Assembly: GCA_900759455.1 (NCBI GenBank)
Contig: CAAEVI010000103.1
Coordinates: 1-11,077 of the forward strand
From: Erysipelotrichaceae bacterium
Lineage (GTDB): Bacteria; Bacillota_I; Bacilli_A; Erysipelotrichales; Erysipelotrichaceae
DNA: 11,077 nucleotides
Direction of reading: 5' to 3'
Part shown: in pieces, positions 5,517 to 11,077 of the stretch
Position numbering within the stretch: the stretch's first letter is position 1
How the letters are laid out: each line of letters starts with the position of its first letter
Program-made: the position numbers and the translations under genes
The notes under the pieces: generated by a model
Seen by the model: only the letters and a program-made list of their open reading frames with translations
Databases searched by the model: none
What the model was told of the DNA's origin: nothing

Positions 5517-7626
5517 AGGCACCTCCGTTGCGAAGCAGGCTGTTGATTGCATTCCAGATGACATCGATATCATAATTTTCACAGACATACCGGCGGCAGG
5601 TTTCCACATCACGATGATATTCTGTTTCATGATCCTGATAATAGAGAATACGTTCGGCCATGTCTTTTACCGAATCGCACACACATTGCTTCGGATAAAG
5701 ATATTCAATGCCTTCCCAGGGAATAGACAATGCCATGGCATGAGAAGCCAGTCCCTCAAACGGCGTTACATGGAAACTCTCCGGCTGTTTGGCATCGCTC
5801 ATGGATAAGACATAACCGATCTTCTGCAAAAACACAGGGACATCCACCCATCCGTCATAAAAAACAGAGTCTTCCAGATGGTAATCTTTGATCATCTGAT
5901 CGACCATTTCATAATATTCGCGCTCTTTTGGGACATTCCATGTATTGGCAAACTCGTGTGCCCGTTTACCGGGAACGTGCAGACAATAACGTGAATCTTT
6001 TTGTTTCAGAAGATGCAGCAGTTCGACGGCACGATGCAGGCCTTTGCGTTTTGGCAAGGCACCGATGAGGGCTATATGAAAACGGGCATCTTCGCGCTTC
6101 TCTTTTTCATATTTTTTCACATCGATAAAATTGTTGATCACGCAGCATTTTTCGATTGGCAGACGAAAGCGGCGCATGAATTCCTCCATCCAGTAATAAG
6201 AAACACAGATCAGATGATCCAGCCGGATCACATTCAGTGAACGGCCAAAGCGGCGCATCACTTCAAAACGATGGCCGCGCACGAACAGCCGCTGGTGCGG
6301 ATAACAATGTTCACTGTACCAGGAAGCGGAAGTAAGCAGCCATTCACACCAGATGATATCTGCCTGGCCGCATAGATGCTTTGCCTCTTTGACTGAGAAA
6401 TCAGTGTACTCCTGCTGTTCCTGTACAAGCAAATCGTATTCCTGCTCCATATAAGGAAACAGCGGTTTTAAAAACTTGAGATCGTGTCCGCTGACCAGCA
6501 GGCGCATTTTTCTGCCCGGAAAAACAGACAAGGCCTGAACCAGCTCTTCCCGTATCGTGTCTGCCGAGAAGCGTTCGCTGTGTTCTTTCAGATGTGAACG
6601 GATCACATCCAGCCTGTCTTTGGCAAAGACAGCCGCCATGCACTGCAGACATTCCTTTTCATCATCGACAAAAAGCGGATAATCTTTTCCCAAAATTTCT
6701 TCATGCATCGCTGTCCGTCGCACAAGCATGGGAATCTGCGCCTGACAGTATTCCAGCAGCTTGACAGAAACTTCCAGAGATCGATCATGATCAACGTGTG
6801 TGCTCCGATAAGCATAACCGAGCTCACAATGGCTCATGATCCGCTGCAGTTCCTCTCTCGACTGAGAACCGTAAAAATGAATGTTTTCCGCCTCATTCAG
6901 CCGACGTAAAATATCCGCCTTTTCTGTTGCCATATCCGAATTAAACTTGTCACCGACAAAATGCAGCGTTACCTCCGGATCGATCGTTTCCATCTGTTTC
7001 ATCATGTCCAGTAATTCAACGATTTTCCAGTCTTTGGCGATCTTTCCGGCATAAATCAGTGATTTATGCCACTTTTCCGCTTTAGGAAAAGGAAAAACGA
7101 TCGGATAAAGAACATGAAACTTCGTACCGTCTACGTTTAAAACCCGTTTCAAATATTCCTTCATTGCATCTGTCTGTACCAGATACAGCCTGACTTTCTC
7201 ATACAATGCCGATAAGAAGCGAACCTGCTGTTCACTGATCTTTTTTTCGTCATGACAAAAATCAGTCAGATAAGGAACAAGACGATCAACAAAAGGCTGA
7301 TCCAGAAGATGTTTTACCACCTTGATTCCGCGGACGATGATGCAGGAATAGCAGCCAAGCGCATCGACCCTGCCGATGACTTTAGCTGCATTGTGCTCAT
7401 CCACTTCACAGATCGAATCAATGTATTCTTTGGCGTAAAGGAGCCGAATACGGTAATTCTCTTTGATCTGACGGACAAGCATGTCACGGCGAATTCTTTT
7501 TTTCAACAAAATGTCGACATAAATGTCCTGCCCCTGGCTCAGCAGTCTGGCCAAATTGACAAGCCAGACACTGGAACCGTCAATTACATTTAGATCGACA
7601 TCCCCGTAAATCAATATCCGTCTCAC
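5497..7626 (-). CDS. Tandem (two-domain) GT-B glycosyltransferase
   Basis: A 709-residue protein, about twice the size of a single GT4 enzyme, that reads as two GT-B glycosyltransferases fused head to tail. Module 1 is about residues 1-370: MRRILIYGDVDLNVIDGSS opens a first Rossmann strand with a glycine-rich turn, LIYAGKIAKDWK (190-201) starts the donor-binding half, and SLEVSVKLLEYCQ (283-295) matches the K-x-x-EY donor loop. Module 2 is about 374-709: RLLVSGHDLKFLKPL restarts the fold, IALIGALPKRKGL (518-530) is the second donor half, and E616-x7-E624 is a canonical EX7E. No membrane segment is evident, so it likely acts at the inner membrane face on a lipid-linked acceptor. Two catalytic modules could add two different sugars in turn. 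The GTG start is supported by GGAGGT six bases upstream and overlaps the previous stop (GTGA). Donors are not predictable; UDP-ManNAcA is a candidate for one. Confidence 0.88.
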   Translation of the reverse strand: MRRILIYGDVDLNVIDGSSVWLVNLARLLSQGQDIYVDILLKKRIRRDMLVRQIKENYRIRLLYAKEYIDSICEVDEHNAAKVIGRVDALGCYSCIIVRGIKVVKHLLDQPFVDRLVPYLTDFCHDEKKISEQQVRFLSALYEKVRLYLVQTDAMKEYLKRVLNVDGTKFHVLYPIVFPFPKAEKWHKSLIYAGKIAKDWKIVELLDMMKQMETIDPEVTLHFVGDKFNSDMATEKADILRRLNEAENIHFYGSQSREELQRIMSHCELGYAYRSTHVDHDRSLEVSVKLLEYCQAQIPMLVRRTAMHEEILGKDYPLFVDDEKECLQCMAAVFAKDRLDVIRSHLKEHSERFSADTIREELVQALSVFPGRKMRLLVSGHDLKFLKPLFPYMEQEYDLLVQEQQEYTDFSVKEAKHLCGQADIIWCEWLLTSASWYSEHCYPHQRLFVRGHRFEVMRRFGRSLNVIRLDHLICVSYYWMEEFMRRFRLPIEKCCVINNFIDVKKYEKEKREDARFHIALIGALPKRKGLHRAVELLHLLKQKDSRYCLHVPGKRAHEFANTWNVPKEREYYEMVDQMIKDYHLEDSVFYDGWVDVPVFLQKIGYVLSMSDAKQPESFHVTPFEGLASHAMALSIPWEGIEYLYPKQCVCDSVKDMAERILYYQDHETEYHRDVETCRRYVCENYDIDVIWNAINSLLRNGGAYEEISD
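5521..5526 (-). promoter_or_regulatory. Ribosome binding site deciding the start of the 125-residue gene
   Basis: On the minus strand GGAGGT lies four bases before the ATG at 5516, inside the last codons of the glycosyltransferase gene. It argues against the upstream in-frame ATG at 5630. Confidence 0.7.
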
Positions 7627-8858
7627 TCAGTGACCTCCATCTGTTCATAGCCGATGCAGTCATAATGCGGGCGGCTTAAAATCTGCGCACGAGCCTGTGC
7701 ATTGAGGAAATCATCATGGGCAAGCGCAATGACAAGGTAATCACTTCGGTCAATACATTCCTGCAGAGAGCATAATGAGATACCCTCCAGTTCTTTCGCA
7801 TCCGTATTCGGTTCACAGCCGATCACATCATAGCCTTTTTCGATCAGTGCATGGGCAAGATGCAGAGACGGACTTTCTCTCATGTCGTCAATGTTAGGCT
7901 TGTATGCCATTCCCAGTACGGCAATTTTTTTATCTGTATCATTCTGCAGATCATCCATGATCCTGTTCATGACCCAGTACGGCTTCGTATCATTGATGAT
8001 ACGCGCCTCACGAATCAATGATGCTTCTTCTTTAAATCGCTCTACAAGGAACCATGGATCAACGGCAAGACAGTGTCCTCCGACACCAAGGCCCGGAGAC
8101 AGTATGTTGACACGCGGATGGCGGTTTGCCAGTGAGATCAGCTGATGAACACTGATTCCGGCGCTGGCACAGATTTCACTGAGCTGGTTAGCGAAAGCGA
8201 TATTAATGTCCCGGTACGTATTTTCCACCAGTTTGCACATTTCAGCCGTTACGTCATCGCAAACCAGGCATTTCCCTTCTGTGACAAAGCTTTCATAAAG
8301 ATCTTTGGTCATGGCTGCAGCCAATGGATTTTGAGCGCCGATAATACGGTCATTGTGATGCAGCTCATATAAAATCCGGCCCGGAAGCACACGTTCCGGA
8401 CAATGCGCAGTATAGAACTGACGCTGAGACAGTCCGCTTTCCTTTGCCAGCAGTTCGCTCATCATGCGCGTTGTATACGGCGGTACAGTCGATTCCAAAA
8501 TGACCAGATCCCCTTCCTTCAGCACACCGGCAACCAGTCTGGCCGCCGAACATACGTAACTGAGATCCGCTTTTTTCTCCTCTCCGTCCAAAAAAGGTGT
8601 CGGAACACAGAGAATATAGATATCCGAAGGCTCCAGTGTGTCCGTGATTGTCAGCGCACCGCTGTCATACACTTCGCGAAACGCATCCTGCAGCTTATTT
8701 TCCACGATATGAATGTGGCCTTGAGACAGCTGCTCCCGCACTTCTTTTTTAACATCATATCCTTTCACATGATGATTGGCCTGTGCCAGCACAACAGCTG
8801 TAGGCAATCCGATATATCCAAGTCCCACGACACTAATTTCTCTTTTTTTTGATTCCAT
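7623..8858 (-). CDS. wecC: UDP-N-acetyl-D-mannosamine dehydrogenase (WecC-type)
   Basis: NAD-dependent, four-electron oxidation of UDP-ManNAc to UDP-ManNAcA (EC 1.1.1.336), in the cytosol. The 411-residue protein starts with the Rossmann motif GLGYIG (12-17). It then has CVPTPF (84-89), LESTVPP (121-127) and CPERVLPGR (153-161). The central segment EMCKLVENTYRDINIAFAN (206-224) carries Lys209, and ANRHPRVNIL (244-253) is followed by GVGGHC with the catalytic Cys263. AYKPNIDDMRESP (318-330) marks the C-terminal domain. The ANRHPRVNIL and CPERVLPG stretches match WecC rather than UDP-glucose dehydrogenase, so I prefer ManNAc as substrate; UDP-GlcNAc or UDP-glucose specificity is a lesser alternative. 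Its substrate would come from the epimerase encoded divergently at 9790. Starts 6 bases after the TagA-like stop. Confidence 0.9.
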   Translation of the reverse strand: MESKKREISVVGLGYIGLPTAVVLAQANHHVKGYDVKKEVREQLSQGHIHIVENKLQDAFREVYDSGALTITDTLEPSDIYILCVPTPFLDGEEKKADLSYVCSAARLVAGVLKEGDLVILESTVPPYTTRMMSELLAKESGLSQRQFYTAHCPERVLPGRILYELHHNDRIIGAQNPLAAAMTKDLYESFVTEGKCLVCDDVTAEMCKLVENTYRDINIAFANQLSEICASAGISVHQLISLANRHPRVNILSPGLGVGGHCLAVDPWFLVERFKEEASLIREARIINDTKPYWVMNRIMDDLQNDTDKKIAVLGMAYKPNIDDMRESPSLHLAHALIEKGYDVIGCEPNTDAKELEGISLCSLQECIDRSDYLVIALAHDDFLNAQARAQILSRPHYDCIGYEQMEVTE

Positions 8859-8864
8859 GTTTTT

Positions 8865-9572
8865 TTACCTGCCTTTTCTTTTTTCTTTCATTACCAGTCT
8901 TTGAAATTGATAGAGCTGGGGAAGCTGAAGAAATCTTTTCGGCTCCAGCATCATTCGAAAGAGCCACTCAAAGCCGAGATCCTGAATCCAGCGCGGCGCT
9001 CTGGGCAGTGCATCGCTCCAGATATCCAGCGCACCGCCGACACCAAGAAACACATTGGCGCACACTTCCTGTTTATGCGCTGCAATCCATTGTTCCTGTG
9101 CCGGCGTCCCCTTGGCAACAAAAACGATATTCGCTTTGCTGTCGTTGATTTTTTCAACAACAGATTCGTCACGATATCCATCACAGCTCCCGACGATATT
9201 CAGTGAAGGAAAGCGCCTGATGAGTGCCTGTCTGGCTTTTTCGTTATTCTCCCGCTTCGCCCCGTACAAAAAGATGCGAAGTCCCAGTTCCTTGGCATGG
9301 GCACACAGATCTTCCATCAGATCAACACCTGTGATCCGCTCAAGCGGTTCGCTGCAGGCATGAACGATCGAAGCTCCGTCGGCAAGAAAAACATCAAAAC
9401 CATCCAGCAGCTGTCTCATCTCCCTGCTTTCTCTTGCACGCATTACTTTGCGTGCATTCACTGCCACCAAAGCAAGCTTTCGTTTTTGCTCGATGCATTG
9501 TTTGATCAGCTTGCGCAGTTCCGTTTTTGTCGTCACACTTACTCTTATGCCAAGCACAGTGGTTTCTTTCAT
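8865..9572 (-). CDS. tagA: TagA/WecG/CpsF-family N-acetylmannosaminyltransferase
   Basis: Family GT26 enzyme that transfers ManNAc (TagA) or ManNAcA (WecG) from UDP to undecaprenyl-PP-GlcNAc, making the first disaccharide of a wall polymer at the inner membrane face. The 235-residue form begins MKETTVLGIRV, the usual family start. It contains VAVNARKVM (36-44) and LADGASIV with Asp65, which lines up with the proposed catalytic aspartate of TagA. It continues with an FLYGAKREN stretch, NIVFVAKGTPAQEQW, and the C-terminal basic region (GFEWLFRMMLEPKR) thought to mediate membrane association. A GTG at 9599 would add nine residues, but it lies on the candidate -10 element and would be upstream of the transcript start, so I choose the ATG at 9572. 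First gene of the operon. With a UDP-ManNAc dehydrogenase next door, ManNAc versus ManNAcA as donor is open. Confidence 0.9.
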   Translation of the reverse strand: MKETTVLGIRVSVTTKTELRKLIKQCIEQKRKLALVAVNARKVMRARESREMRQLLDGFDVFLADGASIVHACSEPLERITGVDLMEDLCAHAKELGLRIFLYGAKRENNEKARQALIRRFPSLNIVGSCDGYRDESVVEKINDSKANIVFVAKGTPAQEQWIAAHKQEVCANVFLGVGGALDIWSDALPRAPRWIQDLGFEWLFRMMLEPKRFLQLPQLYQFQRLVMKEKRKGR

Positions 9573-9597
9573 CTTATTCACCAACCTTATCTCGTAC

Positions 9598-9603
9598 ACT
9601 ATA
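9598..9603 (-). promoter_or_regulatory. Candidate -10 element of the wall-polymer operon
   Basis: On the minus strand TATAGT matches TATAAT at five of six positions. It begins 37 bp after the start of the last phased repeat on that strand. There is no recognisable -35, only A-rich sequence. The transcript would start near 9591, leaving a leader of about 20 bases before the ATG at 9572. Confidence 0.5.
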
Positions 9604-9634
9604 ACAAGTATTATTTTTTCTTTTTTCTACACTG

Positions 9635-9662
9635 TGATAAAAATGCGTTAAGATTTCGCTAA
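9635..9662 (-). promoter_or_regulatory. Three phased TTAACG-like repeats facing the wall-polymer operon
   Basis: Read on the minus strand: TTAGCG (9662-9657), TTAACG (9651-9646) and TTATCA (9640-9635), each exactly 11 bp from the next. The central repeat is identical to one before the response regulator and one facing mnaA. Same geometry as a Pho box, with the outer repeats less conserved. Binding by the locus's own regulator is inference. Confidence 0.55.
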
Positions 9663-9684
9663 TCTCTCTAGCACCGCTGCGGAT

Positions 9685-9712
9685 TTAACCATTTTTTAAC
9701 GATATCTTTCAT
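9685..9712 (+). promoter_or_regulatory. Three phased TTAACG-like repeats facing mnaA
   Basis: TTAACC (9685), TTAACG (9696) and TTTCAT (9707) are spaced exactly 11 bp apart on the plus strand. The third is degenerate. They mirror the minus-strand set across a 22-base gap, each set oriented towards its own gene, as expected of a shared divergent control region. Confidence 0.55.
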
Positions 9713-9743
9713 GAATCGCGATGTTTCTTCCAAGCATACTCTT

Positions 9744-9749
9744 TAGTAT
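9744..9749 (+). promoter_or_regulatory. Candidate -10 element of mnaA
   Basis: TAGTAT (four of six) begins 37 bp after the last phased repeat, the same distance as on the other strand. TATAAG at 9747 (five of six) overlaps it and is an alternative. The transcript would start near 9756, leaving about 33 bases of leader containing the ribosome binding site. Confidence 0.4.
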
Positions 9750-9789
9750 AAGGATAGGCATCATCGCTATTGCCAAAGGAGAGATAACA

Positions 9790-10905
9790 ATGTATAAAAT
9801 GATGAGCATATTCGGCACGAGGCCGGAAGCAATCAAGATGGCCCCGATCATCCATACAGCCAGTCACGATCCCATGATCAAAAGTCTGGTCTGTGTCACT
9901 GCACAGCATCGGGAAATGCTCGACAGTGTATTAAATACGTTTTCGATTCATCCCGACTATGATCTCAACATCATGCGTCACGGGCAGACACTGCAAAGCA
10001 TTACTTCCGTCATCCTGGAACAGCTGACACCGGTACTCACCAAAGAAAAACCGGACATCGTTTTGGTGCACGGTGATACCACAACGACATTTGCAGCCGC
10101 ACTGAGTGCTTTTTATCTTCAGATTCCCGTTGCACATGTAGAAGCCGGATTAAGAACATATCAGAAATATTCGCCGTTTCCCGAGGAAATGAATCGGCAG
10201 ATGGTATCAAGGGTAAGCACGCTCCATTTTGCGCCGACCCTGAACAGTGCACAAAATCTGATAAAAGAAGGCATTGACGAGAAAAACATCATTGTCACAG
10301 GAAATACCGCCATTGATGCACTGGATCTCACCGTAAGCGATCGTTACGATCATCCGGCTCTGCAATGGGCAGCTGGAGGGCGGATCATCCTGTTGACTGC
10401 GCATCGCCGGGAAAACCAGCATGGAAACCTTGAACATATTTTTCACGCTGTCCTGACGCTTTGCAGTCAATATCCGGACATTCGCGTCATCTTCCCGTGT
10501 CATAAAAATCCAAAGATCCGGGCACTGGCACATGAAATGCTGGATAGCTGCGAACAGATCAAGATCATAGAGCCGCTGGAAGTATATGATTTCCACAATA
10601 TGATACGCCGTTCCTATTTGATTTTGACCGACAGCGGCAGCATTCAGGAAGAAGCACCAAGCCTTGGAAAACCTGTATTGGTGCTGAGGGACACAACCGA
10701 GCGTCCGGAGGGCATCAAAGCCGGAACACTGAAACTGGTCGGTACGGATGAAGAAACCATCATCCGGGAAGCAAGGCGCCTTTTGGATGACCAAAAAGCC
10801 TATGAAAAAATGAGCACTGCCTCCAATCCTTACGGAGACGGAACCGCCAGCAAACGTATCCTTCATGCCCTGCATTCTTATTTTGGTACGAACCAGGCAA
10901 AATAA
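9790..10905 (+). CDS. mnaA: UDP-N-acetylglucosamine 2-epimerase (non-hydrolysing)
   Basis: Cytosolic enzyme (EC 5.1.3.14) that interconverts UDP-GlcNAc and UDP-ManNAc. It supplies the donor for the TagA-like transferase and the substrate for the UDP-ManNAc dehydrogenase encoded divergently. The 371-residue product begins MYKMMSIFGTRPEAIKMAP, with GTRPEAIK at 9-16. Active-site residues follow: Asp95 in HGDTTTT, Glu118 in VEAGLRT, Glu132 in PFPEEMNRQ and His205 in TAHRREN. Near the C-terminus, DSGSIQEEAPSLGKPVL and RDTTERPEG bind the UDP moiety. Length is normal. A longer ATG start at 9721 exists, but it falls in the promoter region and lacks a ribosome binding site, whereas AAAGGAG at 9775-9781 is ideally placed for 9790. 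The gene is alone on its strand, and I see no good plus-strand terminator after it. Confidence 0.95.
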   Translation: MYKMMSIFGTRPEAIKMAPIIHTASHDPMIKSLVCVTAQHREMLDSVLNTFSIHPDYDLNIMRHGQTLQSITSVILEQLTPVLTKEKPDIVLVHGDTTTTFAAALSAFYLQIPVAHVEAGLRTYQKYSPFPEEMNRQMVSRVSTLHFAPTLNSAQNLIKEGIDEKNIIVTGNTAIDALDLTVSDRYDHPALQWAAGGRIILLTAHRRENQHGNLEHIFHAVLTLCSQYPDIRVIFPCHKNPKIRALAHEMLDSCEQIKIIEPLEVYDFHNMIRRSYLILTDSGSIQEEAPSLGKPVLVLRDTTERPEGIKAGTLKLVGTDEETIIREARRLLDDQKAYEKMSTASNPYGDGTASKRILHALHSYFGTNQAK

Positions 10906-10929
10906 ACGTCTTCTGACAGATTCACAAAA

Positions 10930-10945
10930 GGAGATAAAAATCTCC
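10930..10945. repeat. Short perfect inverted repeat downstream of mnaA
   Basis: GGAGAT, AAAA, ATCTCC forms a 6-bp hairpin. No T run follows on the plus strand, so it is not a standard terminator for mnaA. On the minus strand four T follow, so it could weakly stop transcripts entering from the right. Confidence 0.4.
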
Positions 10946-10984
10946 GGCAACACATAAAAAGACCCGTATGAATCGAAAGTACTA

Positions 10985-11077
10985 TGAAGTGGTCCCCATG
11001 TCAAGGACAAAGATAAAAAAAACACTTCTAAAAAAGTAAAAGATAAAATATCCTTCTGTTGAATATGAACAGGAGGA
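10985..11077 (+). mobile_element. Possible left end of an IS3-family insertion sequence (partial)
   Basis: From 10985 the sequence begins TGAAGTGGTCCCC and, a few bases on, has AAGGACA. This TG...CCCC...GGACA layout recalls terminal repeats of the IS3/IS150 group. An A-rich stretch without a gene follows, and the window ends in AGGAGGA (11071-11077), a strong ribosome binding site implying that a reading frame (orfA of the element, if correct) starts just beyond the edge. The other end and any target duplication are outside the window. The identification rests on resemblance only. Confidence 0.35.
11071..11077 (+). promoter_or_regulatory. Ribosome binding site of a gene starting beyond the window
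   Basis: AGGAGGA at the very last bases is a near-consensus Shine-Dalgarno sequence on the plus strand. Its gene is not visible. Confidence 0.55.

Noticed and set aside
3552..9572. Classical glycerol-phosphate wall teichoic acid operon
   Set aside because: TagA-, TagG- and TagH-like genes fit, but TagB, TagD and TagF equivalents are missing and a UDP-ManNAc dehydrogenase is present instead.
9721..9789. Upstream ATG extending mnaA by 23 residues
   Set aside because: It would start before the candidate -10 and has no ribosome binding site, while the ATG at 9790 has an ideal one and matches the family start.
10930..10945. Hairpin as the mnaA terminator
   Set aside because: No T run follows on the plus strand, so it does not meet the usual criteria.
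10207..11025. 272-residue minus-strand open frame opposite mnaA
   Set aside because: Most of it is antisense to conserved epimerase codons. Its cysteine/phenylalanine-rich translation looks like a shadow, not a protein family.
1..11077. CRISPR array, tRNA or rRNA genes
   Set aside because: No regularly spaced long repeats and no cloverleaf or ribosomal RNA sequence were recognised on reading; nearly all of the window is protein-coding.

Overview
The window looks like a chromosomal segment of a Firmicute. The evidence is purine-rich Shine-Dalgarno sequences before most genes, a MnaA/TagA/TagGH-type wall-polymer gene set, a lysC-asd pair and compact operons with 4-base stop/start overlaps. I cannot place it at genus level; a moderate-GC gut lineage such as Erysipelotrichia is a guess.

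Layout. (1) Positions 1-2532, plus strand: the tail of an unrecognised gene, then aspartate kinase (lysC-type) and aspartate-semialdehyde dehydrogenase (asd), overlapping by ATGA and closed by a clear intrinsic terminator. These are the first two steps of the aspartate pathway (lysine/diaminopimelate, threonine, methionine). (2) 2573-3325, plus strand: a single OmpR-family response regulator with no adjacent kinase, preceded by four TTAACA-like hexamers in near-perfect 11-bp phase. (3) 3326-3551: a convergent intergenic region with one terminator for each direction. (4) 9572 down to 3552, minus strand: a tight six-gene operon with a TagA/WecG-family ManNAc transferase, a UDP-ManNAc dehydrogenase (WecC-type), a 709-residue tandem glycosyltransferase, a 125-residue unknown protein, and an ABC-2 permease plus ATPase (TagG/TagH type). 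(5) 9573-9789: a divergent promoter region with two further sets of 11-bp-phased hexamers, one facing each gene. (6) 9790-10905, plus strand: UDP-GlcNAc 2-epimerase (mnaA/wecB), which supplies UDP-ManNAc. (7) 10906-11077: a small inverted repeat, then sequence resembling the left end of an IS3-family element, ending in a ribosome binding site.

Inferred system. MnaA makes UDP-ManNAc and the dehydrogenase oxidises it to UDP-ManNAcA. The TagA-like enzyme primes on undecaprenyl-PP-GlcNAc (its TagO partner is not here), the tandem glycosyltransferase extends the chain, and TagGH exports it. No glycerol- or ribitol-phosphate transferase is present, so the polymer may be a phosphate-free, uronic-acid-rich (teichuronic-acid-like) glycan. 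The hexamer arrays resemble the Bacillus PhoP box (TT[ACT]A[CT]A repeats at 11-bp spacing). They occur before the regulator and on both sides of the divergent polymer promoter. This suggests an autoregulated PhoP-like regulator controlling a minimal phosphate-free wall-polymer locus. The repeats and gene content are read directly from the sequence; the regulatory link and the polymer structure are inference.
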